Positions 1-8,720 of a DNA stretch of 64,000 nt are shown one piece after another. The stretch spans positions 62,001 through 126,000 of the forward strand of contig CAVYPM010000029.1 in NCBI GenBank assembly GCA_963770375.1, in the 5' to 3' direction. The notes beneath the pieces are model-generated. The model saw only the letters and a program-made list of their open reading frames with translations, was not told where the DNA came from and ran no database searches. This stretch comes from DASVBE01 sp963770375. Lineage in GTDB: Bacteria; Actinomycetota; Actinomycetes; Streptosporangiales; Streptosporangiaceae. A program made the translations under genes and the position numbers. The first letter of the stretch is position 1; each line of letters opens with the position of its first letter.

Positions 1-1
1 C

Positions 2-316
2 GTGCTGGCCGGTCCCGGCCGGGTGGCCGCTCTCCTGCGCGCCGAGCCCGGCACCTACCTGCTCACCGACTTCCTGGTCCGCGGCTGGTCCCGGCTGGTG
101 CTGGCGGAGCTGGGCCTGGACCGGCACCCGGAGCTGTGGCCGGACTACTTCGGGCACTACCGGCGGCTGGTCTGGCTGGCCCAGGACCGGGACGCCGGGC
201 TGGACCGGGCCGCGGCGGCGATCGCCGCGAGCTTCGGCCTGCCGCTGATGATCGTGGAGACCGGCACGGGCCGCCTGGAGCGCGCGCTCGGCGAGCTGAT
301 CGGCGCGGCGGCATGA
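2..316 (+). CDS. DUF1638-like protein, C-terminal part (partial at window edge)
   Basis: The frame is open from the first bases, so this is probably the C-terminal part of a longer protein; the GTG at position 2 need not be the start. The visible 104 residues resemble the end of DUF1638 proteins: a GTYLLTDFLVRGW stretch near residue 17 (compare the G-T-Y-x-L-T segment of that family) and a closing ETGTG turn near residue 86. No enzymatic role is established for the family; members are often found beside methyltransferase and tetrahydrofolate genes. Its stop overlaps the start of the MetF-like gene by 4 bp (ATGA), so the two are translationally coupled. The family call is from remembered motifs only and is tentative. 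Confidence 0.55.
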   Translation: MLAGPGRVAALLRAEPGTYLLTDFLVRGWSRLVLAELGLDRHPELWPDYFGHYRRLVWLAQDRDAGLDRAAAAIAASFGLPLMIVETGTGRLERALGELIGAAA

Positions 317-1161
317 TGCCGCGCAGCGGGCTGGCCCGGGTGGCGCCGCTCTTGCGGGCGCCGCGGTACGAGGTGTTCCCCGGGGCCGGCACCGAGCAGG
401 CAGTTCTGGAGTGGGTGCCCCGCGAGCTGACCGTGACCGTGACCGCGTCGCCGGCCCGCGGCCTGGAGCCGACCCTCGACCTGGCCACGTCCCTGGCCGG
501 GCACGGCTACACGGCCGTGCCGCACGTGACCGCGCGGCTGGTCCGCGACGACGCGCACCTGGCCGACATCGTGGCCCGGCTGACCGCGGCCGGGATCAGC
601 GACATCTTCGTCCCGGGTGGGGACGCTGACCCGCCGGCCGGGCGGTTCCACAGCGCGCTCGAGCTGCTCGAGCAACTGGCCGAGATGGGCCGCCCGTTCG
701 CCCGGGTGGGCATCACCGGCTACCCGGAGAGCCACCCGAAGATCGACGACGACATCACTATCCAGTCCATGTGGGACAAGCGGCGGCACGCGGCCTACCT
801 GGTCAGCAACCTCTGCTTCGACCCGGCCACGCTGCGCCGGTGGATCACCAGGGTCCGGGCCCGCGGGGTCACATTGCCGCTGCTTGTGGGCCTGGCCGGC
901 CCGGTGGACCGGGCCCGGCTGCTCAGGATGGCGGCGGTGGCCGGGGTGAGCGAGTCGGCCCGGTTCCTGGCCGGGCACACCGAGTGGTTCCTCCGGCTCG
1001 GTGTGCCCGGCGGCTACAGCCCGCAGCGGCTGCTGGACCGGGTCAGCGGTACGCTCACCGACCCGGCCGCAGCCGTCGAGGGACTGCATATCTTCACGTT
1101 CAACCAGCTCCGGCAGACCGAGGAGTGGCGCAGGCAGATGCTGGCGCTCACCCCGGCCTGA
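313..1161 (+). CDS. MetF-like 5,10-methylenetetrahydrofolate reductase family protein
   Basis: A 282-residue TIM-barrel protein of the methylenetetrahydrofolate reductase family (interconversion of methylene- and methyl-tetrahydrofolate). Signs are a strand-end segment DIFVPGGDAD near residue 97, the G-I-T-G-Y-P-E-S-H-P segment near residue 135 that matches the G-Y-P-E-x-H motif of MetF, a following QSMWDK segment, and a late IFTFNQL segment near residue 261. The length is close to bacterial MetF (about 290). The start is the ATG at 313, which overlaps the upstream stop; a second ATG follows directly at 316. It could serve methyl-group disposal together with the dimethylglycine dehydrogenase operon that faces it. 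It may be a paralogue rather than the housekeeping MetF. Confidence 0.75.
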   Translation: MMPRSGLARVAPLLRAPRYEVFPGAGTEQAVLEWVPRELTVTVTASPARGLEPTLDLATSLAGHGYTAVPHVTARLVRDDAHLADIVARLTAAGISDIFVPGGDADPPAGRFHSALELLEQLAEMGRPFARVGITGYPESHPKIDDDITIQSMWDKRRHAAYLVSNLCFDPATLRRWITRVRARGVTLPLLVGLAGPVDRARLLRMAAVAGVSESARFLAGHTEWFLRLGVPGGYSPQRLLDRVSGTLTDPAAAVEGLHIFTFNQLRQTEEWRRQMLALTPA

Positions 1162-1471
1162 CCCCCGTGTTTACGGTGCCGTGTTTACGGTGCCGTGGTT
1201 ACGGTGCCGTGGTTACGGCGCCTCGGTTGCGGCCGCGCGGGCCGCGGCTCCCTGATCAATGTTTGCTTGCCTGTTCCGGCATGCCAGCCGTGTCATCCCC
1301 GTGTCTCCTTGCCTATCGGTTGGTTGGTCCTGGCATGGCCGGCTAGCGGCGCGGCAGGTTGAGGGCGTACGCCAGCCGCTCTATGGCAGGCCGGCGCACT
1401 GCTCCGCCGTGGAATGGCGAAGCGTAGCAGGACCCGGGGCCATCCGGGCCCTGCTCGTCAGCGGCGGCCGC
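1162..1471. other. Intergenic region between convergent genes
   Basis: This 310-base stretch has no convincing gene. It holds the 14-nt tandem array at its left end and a GC-only hairpin candidate (GCGGCC at 1229-1234 pairing with GGCCGC at 1240-1245, five-base loop) that could terminate the rightward MetF-like transcript, although no T-run follows. Nothing else is recognised between 1260 and 1471. Confidence 0.5.
1167..1222. repeat. Tandem 14-nt repeat, four copies
   Basis: Four head-to-tail 14-nt units start at 1167, 1181, 1195 and 1209. They read GTGTTTACGGTGCC twice, then GTGGTTACGGTGCC, then GTGGTTACGGCGCC. A further degenerate unit follows at 1223. The array begins six bases after the MetF-like stop codon. 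Function is unknown; it may be a slippage product. Confidence 0.85.
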
Positions 1472-1843
1472 TCAGACGGTGCTGGCCGCGGTCGCGTCAG
1501 ACGACTCGATGTCCTTGAAGAACCGGCGGTGCACCCGCAAATACTCGCTGCCGACCGGAATCTGGTGCCACAGGCCGGTGCCCGAGCCCAGCCGGGTGGA
1601 CCGCGGCAGCTCGGTGACGACGCCCTTGGCCTTCGCCATGCTGAACTTGCCCGCGTCCAGGACCAGGATGCGGTCCGGCGTGACCACGAAGATCCGGTAC
1701 CGGTTCAGGCCCAGGAAGAAGAAGATCCCGCCGAGCGCGGCCAGGAACTGGCTGGCCGTCTGGCCGGCGAAGATGGCCTGCACCGGCTCGCCCGGGCGCA
1801 TGTACGGGGCGGCCGACGCCGCCATCTTGTCGCGAAGCGCCAT
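1472..1843 (-). CDS. Small conserved protein with a PH-like fold (unknown function)
   Basis: A 123-residue protein without a named family. The start is the ATG ending at 1843, because a near-perfect Shine-Dalgarno AAGGAGG lies five bases upstream; an in-frame ATG at 1870 would put that sequence inside the gene. A hydrophobic stretch around residues 37-47 (LAALGGIFFFLG) is followed by the beta-rich string NRYRIFVVTPDRILVLDAG, which looks like the bacterial PH-domain pattern. It may be a peripheral or single-pass membrane protein. It sits alone, downstream of the EthD-like gene on the same strand but 406 bases away, so it is probably a separate transcript. Confidence 0.6.
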   Translation of the reverse strand: MALRDKMAASAAPYMRPGEPVQAIFAGQTASQFLAALGGIFFFLGLNRYRIFVVTPDRILVLDAGKFSMAKAKGVVTELPRSTRLGSGTGLWHQIPVGSEYLRVHRRFFKDIESSDATAASTV

Positions 1844-2249
1844 GGCTTCCTCCTTGGAGGGATAAGGCATTGCGGCAGCAATCCCCCGGCCGGAAACGCG
1901 CATGGCAAATAAGGCCGCTTGTCTGGCACTTTCCGCGGTTCATATTCGCAGAACCGCGGCTGACCACCCGGCGGCCGCTCTGCCCGGAATCTGTGCAGGG
2001 GAACGGCTCTGACTGAACAGTAGGCGTCGGCTCCCCTGCCGCTCATCGGTCGTTTGACCTATTTCCGGCCAGCCGGCTACCCATGGTGCAGTCCCGCACT
2101 GCCCACCCTTGGGATATCCAGCCGGCGGAGCAGGCCGATGCGAGCGGAGGTGCCGCCGGCGCTGTTTTCCTGACGAGCGATGAGGCGCGACGAAGGAGCG
2201 CCGAGGGAGCGAGGAGGGAAGGCAGCGCCTCTCAGCGGCCCGGCGCGAG
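1844..2249. other. Intergenic region, no gene seen
   Basis: About 400 bases upstream of the PH-like gene. Small frames here lack coding character. A GC-skewed purine-rich stretch (about 2170-2225) contains repeated GAGCG/GAGGA words and is flanked by GGCGCTG and CAGCGCC, which could pair as a weak stem. The promoter of the PH-like gene should lie in this stretch but no convincing -35/-10 pair is visible. Confidence 0.4.
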
Positions 2250-2564
2250 TCAGCTAGCAGAGTCCTCCGCCGCGATGAACATCCGCGTCCCTGGCGGGGC
2301 GATCTTCTGGAAGTCAGCCGCGGTGGCGTTGCCTTCGGGCGAACCGAACGCGGCCTGCAGCGCCCCCTGGTCCGCGAAGTACAGGTTGGTGATCCGGTAG
2401 TAGGTCTGCTCGCCGCCGTCGGCGGCGGCCACGACCTTGCCGGTGTCCGTGCGCTCCAGCCCGGGAATGGCCTGGACCAGCGGCATGTGCACACCGAAAT
2501 AATGCTCGTCGAAGCTCGCCGGGTCGGCGGGCTGGGTGTACATCACCACGACTTTGACTGTCAT
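2250..2564 (-). CDS. EthD family protein
   Basis: A 104-residue protein of the EthD family (dimeric alpha-beta barrel, related to ABM/Dabb folds). The start MTVKVVVMY and the segment FDEHYFGVHMPLVQAIPGL (residues 17-35) match the EthD pattern, in which a central H-x-P follows an F-x-x-Y-x-x-x-H stretch. Such proteins bind or process small aromatic or aldehyde-type intermediates, or have unknown roles in oxidation clusters. The gene begins 10 bp after the EtfA stop, so it is the last gene of the permease-flavoprotein-ETF operon. The exact role cannot be read from sequence. Confidence 0.75.
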   Translation of the reverse strand: MTVKVVVMYTQPADPASFDEHYFGVHMPLVQAIPGLERTDTGKVVAAADGGEQTYYRITNLYFADQGALQAAFGSPEGNATAADFQKIAPPGTRMFIAAEDSAS

Positions 2565-2574
2565 ACCGCGCACA

Positions 2575-3611
2575 TTACCGAACGGGGTTCTGCCGCGCGC
2601 GCAGGGCCTCGACCAGAGCGGGGATGACCTGGCCCAGGTCCCCGATAACGGCGTACTGGGCGTGGGCCAGGATCGGCGCGTCCGGGTCGGTGTTCACCAC
2701 CACGATGTTCTTCGCGCTCAGGCAGCCCGCCATGTGCTGGATGGCGCCGCTGATCCCGCAGGCCAGGTACAGCTCGGGGGTGATCCTGGTGCCGGTCTGC
2801 CCGACCTGCTGCCGGTGCGGGCGCCAGCCCTGGCTGGTGACCACCCGGGACACGCCCAGCGCCCCGCCGAGCAGGCCGGCCAGTTCCTCCAGGGGCCCGA
2901 ACCCGTCCGGGCCGCCCACGCCGCGGCCGCCGCCCACCACCACCCGGGCGGTGGCCAGCGACACCCCGCCGCTGCGCTCGGCCGACACGGTTGCGCGCAC
3001 GGTCAGGTCGCCGTCGGCCAGCGACGGCCGGAACGGCGCGACGGTCAGTTCGGCCGGGGTGCCCGCGGGCGCCGGGGCGACCGCGTCGGTGGCCACGGTG
3101 AGCAGCGCCGGGTCGCCGTCGAGCACGGCCTCCTCGGTGAGGCTGCCCGCCCAGCGCTGCCGGGTCAGCTGCCACTGGCCTCCGTCGCCCCGGGCGGCGG
3201 TCAGGCAGTTCGCGGCCATCGGCAGCCCGGTGATCGCGCCGAGGTGGGCGAGCACCTCCTGGCCGTGGTCGGTCCCGGCGGCCACCACGGCGCTGGCCAG
3301 CGTCCCGTGGTGGCCAGTCCGGTGGTGGCCAGTCCCGTGGTGGCCAGTTCAGCCAGCGCCCGGGCCCAGGCCAGCGGCGCGTAGCCGGCCGCCTCGCCCA
3401 GGTCCGCGACGTGCGCAGTACGCACGCCGGCCGCGGCCAGCGCCGCGCGGGCCTCGCCGGCCAGTGCGGCGTCCGGCGCATCGAGCACGGCCGCGGCCAC
3501 GTCCTCGCCGGCCGGGCCGGCCAGCGACCGGCTGAAGGCCAGCGCGCGCAGCGACGCGTCGGTCACCGTCCCGCCGTCCGGCTCGAGCTCGGTCAGGCAG
3601 AGCACGGTCAC
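2575..3611 (-). pseudogene. etfA: Electron transfer flavoprotein alpha subunit, frame broken once
   Basis: The alpha subunit carries FAD and passes electrons from flavoprotein dehydrogenases towards the quinone pool. The start is the GTG at 3611, which overlaps the EtfB stop as GTGA. The N-terminal domain reads VTVLCLTELEPDGG and onward. The C-terminal FAD domain holds the typical VVVGGGRGVG, SQVGQTGT-like (QQVGQTGTRI), ACGISGAIQH and AKNIVVVNTDPDAPI segments. The two halves lie in different frames. The break falls in a 15-nt tandem repeat at 3294-3350, where one copy is 17 nt long; the total span leaves a remainder of two bases. Either a consensus error or slippage in the repeat explains it. 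Without the break the protein would be about 345 residues, normal for EtfA. Confidence 0.85.
3294..3350. repeat. 15-nt tandem repeat inside etfA, with one 17-nt copy
   Basis: On the plus strand the units are TGGCCAGCGTCCCGTGG (17 nt, 3294-3310), TGGCCAGTCCGGTGG (3311-3325), TGGCCAGTCCCGTGG (3326-3340) and a partial copy from 3341. Translated on the minus strand these give LATTG repeats. The two extra bases in the first copy coincide with the loss of the EtfA frame. Confidence 0.9.
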
Positions 3612-4363
3612 GGCAGCACCCCCAGCTCGTCCAGCAAGGCGACCAGCGCAGGCACAGCCTCGGGGCCGGTGCCGAGGATCTCGGCCCGCCGGCTTTCCCT
3701 GGCCGGCACGGTGAGCATGGCTTTCCGCAGCCCGTCGGGGCGCGCATCCGGAACCAGCCGCTCGACCGTGGCGCGCTTCGCCCGCAGCCGTCCGGGAAGC
3801 GAGGGATACCGGGGCAGGTTGATGCCCTCCTTGACGCTGATCACGGCGGGCCGGGGCAGGCCGAAGCGCTCCTGGCGGCCCCGGTACTCGCGGCCGGCCA
3901 GCACGCCGTCCCCGGTCACCTCGAGCGTCTTGATCCCGGTAGCGCAGGGCAGGCCCAGCTCGTGCGCGACCCGCACCGGGACCTGGTAGCCACCGGTGTC
4001 GGCCGCCTCGTTGCCGAACAGCAGCAGGTCGTAGGGGCCGGTGGCGCGGGCCGCGGCGGCGATCGCGGCCGCGGTGGACTGCGGGCCCCATTCCTCCGGT
4101 CCGGTCTCCAGCAGGATGGCCCGGCCGGCGCCCAGCGCGAGCATGTCCCGCAGCTGAGCCTCGGCCTCGGGCGGGCCCAGGGTCAGCACGGTGACCGTGC
4201 CGCCCTCGCGCTCGGTGAGCTGGACGGCCTCTTCGACCGCGCATTCCTCGTGCGGGCTGACGGTGAACCCGGACATCCGGGTGTCCACCTCCTGCCCGTC
4301 CTCGGTCAGCGTGATCCGGCCGCCGACCATGGGCACCCGCTTGACGCAGGCCAGCACGTCCAT
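3608..4363 (-). CDS. etfB: Electron transfer flavoprotein beta subunit
   Basis: A 251-residue EtfB, the AMP-binding subunit that pairs with EtfA. It shows the typical start MDVLACVKRVP, then SPHEECAVEEAVQL near residue 36 (the N/S-P-x-D/E-x-x-A-x-E-E-A pattern), the FGNEAADTG segment near residue 115 (compare G-x-x-A-x-D) and a late RYPSLPGRLRAKR segment near residue 185 that matches the ETF beta recognition region. Length is normal. It starts 4 bp after the dehydrogenase stop and overlaps EtfA by 4 bp. The pair is the likely electron acceptor for the dimethylglycine-dehydrogenase-like enzyme directly upstream. Confidence 0.93.
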   Translation of the reverse strand: MDVLACVKRVPMVGGRITLTEDGQEVDTRMSGFTVSPHEECAVEEAVQLTEREGGTVTVLTLGPPEAEAQLRDMLALGAGRAILLETGPEEWGPQSTAAAIAAAARATGPYDLLLFGNEAADTGGYQVPVRVAHELGLPCATGIKTLEVTGDGVLAGREYRGRQERFGLPRPAVISVKEGINLPRYPSLPGRLRAKRATVERLVPDARPDGLRKAMLTVPARESRRAEILGTGPEAVPALVALLDELGVLP

Positions 4364-4367
4364 CCGG

Positions 4368-6886
4368 TCAGCTCCTGACCCGGGTGTTGTCCGGGTCGAA
4401 CAGGGGCCGGGACCCGGCCACCGCGACCGTCACCGGGTACTGCTCGGCCAGGTACTCGACGGCCAGCCGGTTGCCCTCCCGGGCCTGCCCGGCGGGCAGG
4501 TAGGCGAGCAGCAGGTGCTTGCCCACCGACGGCCCGGACCCGGCGCTGGTCACGTAGGAGTGCCGGCCGCGCTCGTCGGTCAGCGGCTCGCCGGCCGGGG
4601 TGAGCACCGGCTCGCCGCCGAGCATGTACCGCAGCTCGCCGACGCCGAGGTGTGATCGTCCACGGTCAGCGTGCACAGCACCGCGCACGGCTCGTCCTCC
4701 CGCTGCTGCAGGTAGGCGGCCTTGCCGGTGAACGACTGGGCCTTGACCCGGGGCCGGGTCATGCCCGCCTCGACCAGGTTGTAGTCCGCTTCCAGCTCGG
4801 CGCCGTAGGCCCGGTAGCCCTTCTCCAGCCGGCCGGTCGTGCCGTACACGCCGATGCCCGCCGGGATCAGGCCGTGGCGCTGGCCCGCCGCCCAGACCGC
4901 GTCCCAGACCGCGCCGCCCGCCTCGATCGGCACGTACAGCTCCCAGCCGAGCTCGCCCACGTAGGAGATCCGCGAGGCGAGCACGGTGACGCCGGCGATC
5001 TCGATCTCGGCGCAGGTGGCGAACGGGAAGCCGGCCGCGGACACGTCCGCGGCGGTGACCGACTGAAGCACGTCCCTGGCCCGCGGGCCCCAGAGCCCGA
5101 AGGTGGCCCACGCCGAGGTCAGGTCGGCCAGCTGCGCCCGGCCGTCGGCGGGCAGCTGGCCGGCGATCCACTTCTTGTCCATCATCCCGGTCGCCCCGCC
5201 GGTGACCACGCGGAACCGGTCGGCGCCCAGCCGCATCACGGTCAGGTCGGCACGGAACCCGCCGTTTGCGTCCAGCAGCGAGGTGTACACCACCCGGCCG
5301 GGCGGCACGTCGAGCTGGGCCACGGCCATCGACTGGACCGCGTCCAGCGCGCCAGGCCCGGTGATGTCCAGCACCGCGAACGCGGACAGGTCGAACAGCG
5401 CGCAGGACTCGCGCATGGCCAGGTGCTCGGCGTTGATGACCGGCGACCACCAGCGCGATTCCCATTCCCCGGTGCGCTCCATCAGCCGCCCGGCGTACCG
5501 CTCCAGCAGGTGCTCGTTGCTGGCGTACCAGTTCGGCCGTTCCCAGCCTGCGGTCTCGATGAACACGGCACCAAGATCCCGGGCCCGGTCGTACACGGGG
5601 CTGAGGCGCAGCGGGCGCCCGGATTCCCACTGCTCGGCCGGGTGGACGATTCCGTACATCTTGTTGAAGGCCTCGCGCGCCCGGGCGGTTACGTGCGCGG
5701 TGGTGCGCTGGTGCCCGTAGAAGCGGGAGATATCGGCTTCGTGGATGTCGATCTCGGGGACGGTGCCGGTCATCCACTCGGCCACGGCTTTGGAGATGCC
5801 GGGCCCCTCCTTGATCCAGCTGGCCGCCACCGACCACAGCCCGGGCACCTCGGGGCACTCGCCGAGGGCGGGATGGCCGTCCGGGGTCATCGAGATCAGC
5901 CCGTTGATCGCGTACCGGATGCCGACCGATTCGTCGCCGAGCAGTTCCGGCATCAGCTCCAGGGCCTGGGCCAGCTGCGGGTCGAAGTCGTCCTGGGTGA
6001 ACGGCATCTCGGTGGGCGACAGCACCGCGGCCTCGTTGGACGGGATGTCGTCCGGGCTGACGATGATCGGGCGGTGCGCGTACGAGCCGACCTCCATGTC
6101 GCCGCCGTGCTGCCGCTCGTACATGTTCGTGTCCACGTCGCGGACGATCGGGTAGGCGATCTCCCCCTCGGTGCCGTCGAACAGCGGGATCGGCCCGACG
6201 CTGATCATCTGGTGCACGATCGGGGTGAGCGGGATCCGGGCGCCGGCCATCGCGGCGATCCGCGGGCTCCACACGCCGCAGCAGATCGCGGCCACCGTGG
6301 TGGCGATATCCCCGCTGGTGGTGTGGACCACGGCGACCCGGCCGGCCGCGTCCTTGCCGATGCCGGTGACCTCGGTGCCGGCCACCACGGTCAGCGCGCC
6401 GGCCTGCTCGGCCTCCTCGCGCATCAGCGTGCCGGCCCGCAGCGAGTCGACCACGCCGACGGTCGGGAAGTGCAGGCCGCCGATGATCACCGAGGGGTCC
6501 AGGTAGGGCACCAGCTTGGCCACCTCGTCCGGGGTGACGTGCTGGGCCGGGATGCCCCAGGCCCGGGCGGCCGAGCCGCGGCGGCGCAGTTCGGTCATCC
6601 GCTCCTGCGTACGGGCCACCTCGATGCCGCCGCTCTGGGTGAACACCCCGAGGGCCTGGTACTGGATGGTGCTGTCCCTGGTCAGCTCCATCATCATCTT
6701 GCTGTACTCGATCGGGAAGATGAAGTTGGAGGCGTGCCCCGTCGACCCGCCCGGGTTCGGCATCGGGCCCTTGTCGACCAGGACCAGGTCACGCCAGCCC
6801 AGCCGGGCCAGATGGCAGGCGAGGCCGTTGCCGACGATCCCGGCGCCGATGATCACGGCGCTGGCCCGGGCGGGGATGTCCTTCAT
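4368..6886 (-). pseudogene. Dimethylglycine dehydrogenase-like flavoprotein (FAD oxidoreductase plus GcvT domain), one frameshift near the C-terminus
   Basis: A protein of about 839 residues with a D-amino-acid-oxidase-type FAD domain followed by a GcvT/aminomethyltransferase domain, the architecture of dimethylglycine and sarcosine dehydrogenases. The start at 6886 follows GGAGG by eight bases. The dinucleotide motif GAGIVGNGLACHLA is at residues 13-26. GSTGHASN near residue 47 matches the region where the family attaches FAD to His. A tetrahydrofolate-domain stretch GLWGPRARDVLQ is near residue 595, and YVGELGWELYVP near residue 645. Such enzymes demethylate dimethylglycine, giving methylene-tetrahydrofolate and passing electrons to ETF. 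The last ~90 residues (from LGVGELRYMLGG) lie in another frame; the break is near 4650 and fits one missing base. Confidence 0.85.
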
Positions 6887-7011
6887 GCTGCTGCCTCCGC
6901 GGTGGGTACTGAGAAAGCCCGGCCCTGCCGTCCCGGTGGTGACCGGGGCGGCAGGGCCGGAGTGTGCCGCCGAGGCGGCCTGCTGCTCGGGCGGGACAGG
7001 CCCGCGCTGGT

Positions 7012-8641
7012 TTACTCGACCGGGATCTCCTTGTTGATCATGCCAAGGTCGATTCCCTGCCGGTTGCGGATGATCCGCGCGCCCACGTAGATGACGATCG
7101 CGAGCACGTACATGGCGCCCATGAAGTACAGGGACTTGGGATCGTTCACGAAGTAGTTGTCGTTGGTGAACCACTGGTAGAGGTTGAAGCCGAGCAGCCC
7201 GATGGTGACCACGCCGGCCACCGGGACGATCGGCACGCCGAGCAGCTTGACCCGGCTGGCCGGCGACGCGCGCCACAGGTCGGGCTTGCGCCACGGCAGG
7301 ATGACCACCGCGATCGCGCTGAACAGGTAGGTCACCGCGATGACCAGGGTGGCGTCCAGCGTGTAGCTGCGGAACGTGGTGGAGTAGGCGTAGATCGCGG
7401 ACAGCCCGGCCGCGGGGAGCAGCATCAGGAACAGCGACCAGACCGGGACCTTCCGCTTCTCCGACACCTCGGCGGCCCGGTCCGGGAGCACCCGGTCGAA
7501 CGCCGCGGCGAAGATCACGCGGGTGGAGGACAGGAACAGGGTGCCGACCCAGCCGAAGAACCACAGGCTCAGCGCCAGGATCAGGATCGACCTGGATCAC
7601 GGTGTTATGGATCAGCCAGCCGGCGAACATGAACGGGTACGGCCAGATCGGGATCTTGCCGACGCCGTAGTAGTACGTCGCGTTCAGGTTCTGGAAGAAG
7701 TCCCAGCCGAAGGTCCTGGCCACCAGCAGCAGGAACACGACGGTCAGGATGACCGTGAGCCACAGGCCGCTGAACATGCCGATGAACACCCGCTTGAAGT
7801 CGCTCGCACCGCGGATCTCGCCGTACAGGGTGGAGCCCCAGTTCGGCCACAGCAGGAAGAACATCATGGCGGGCACCAGCAGCATGGTCGGGCCCAGCGG
7901 GCCGAAGCCCAGCGGCGTCGGCGTGTAGCCGTCCTTGGCCAGCGTGGCCGCCGCCGCATTGGTGCCCTGGTACGCGTTATGGACGCCGAAGATCCTCTGG
8001 GCCTCGTGGTTGAACGAGCTGATGAACGTCGCCCGCGAGTTCACCAGCAGCAGCACGACGATGACCGCGAACGCGATTACGCCGCCGATGAAGCACCAGC
8101 GCTGCAGCCGCGCGTAGCCGCCCATGCCGAGCGAGACCAGGACGCCCGCCAGGGCGATCGTGATCAGGCAGACCACGAAGATCCCGGTGGGCGTGGCGAA
8201 CCAGGCCGCCCCGCCGGGTGAGCCGAGTGTGGCCCAGAGCGGCTGGAACAGCTGGACCGAGAGGATGTTGCCGTAGATGGGCGCCCAGAGCCAGAGGATG
8301 AACCACCACCCGGTGACGGCCATCACGAACCCGATCCCGCCGCCCAGGATCCGGCTCTGCCAGACGTAGTCACCACCGGCCCGCGGGATCGTGACGATCA
8401 GGCCCGAGTAGGCGATGACGAGGAACGAGACCCAGACCCCGGAGATGAGGATCGCAGTGATCAGCTGGCCCTTGGGGAAGGCCGGCCCGGCGAAGGTGAA
8501 CTCGTAGATGCCCAGCGTCACGAAGTTCGTGGCCAGGCACGCGTAGATGATGGAGTCCCGGACCGACCAGCCGCGGACGAGACCAGTCGCTTTGCGCAGG
8601 AAGAGTGTCGGGGTCTCGCCGCCGACTGTTTCAGCCGCCAT
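7012..8641 (-). pseudogene. APC superfamily amino acid/amine permease, one frameshift
   Basis: A twelve-helix-type permease of the APC superfamily, about 543 residues if the frame is restored. The first part (8641 to about 7590) runs from MAAETVGGET through a PRAGGDYVWQSR segment near residue 73, the classic G-G-x-Y-x-W/x motif of helix 2 in APC carriers. It has at least seven hydrophobic helices. The rest, from about 7585 to 7012, is in another frame and starts around SILILALSLWFFGWVG. It ends in GMINKEIPVE. The span leaves a remainder of one, so a single extra base near 7586-7595 explains the break. As first gene of the operon ahead of the dimethylglycine-dehydrogenase-like enzyme, it probably imports a methylated amine or related amino acid. 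Confidence 0.8.
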
Positions 8642-8720
8642 GCTCGCCTCTCATCTCGGGGAATATCAAGGCTCGATGCTAACCCGCCAGGTCGCGTAAT
8701 TTACCGGAAACCGACCCCAG

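Noticed and set aside
4652..7090. Open frame of 812 codons on the plus strand opposite the dimethylglycine dehydrogenase gene
   Set aside because: It is Ala/Gly/Arg/Pro-rich, has no motif and mirrors the codon structure of the real gene; a high-GC antisense shadow.
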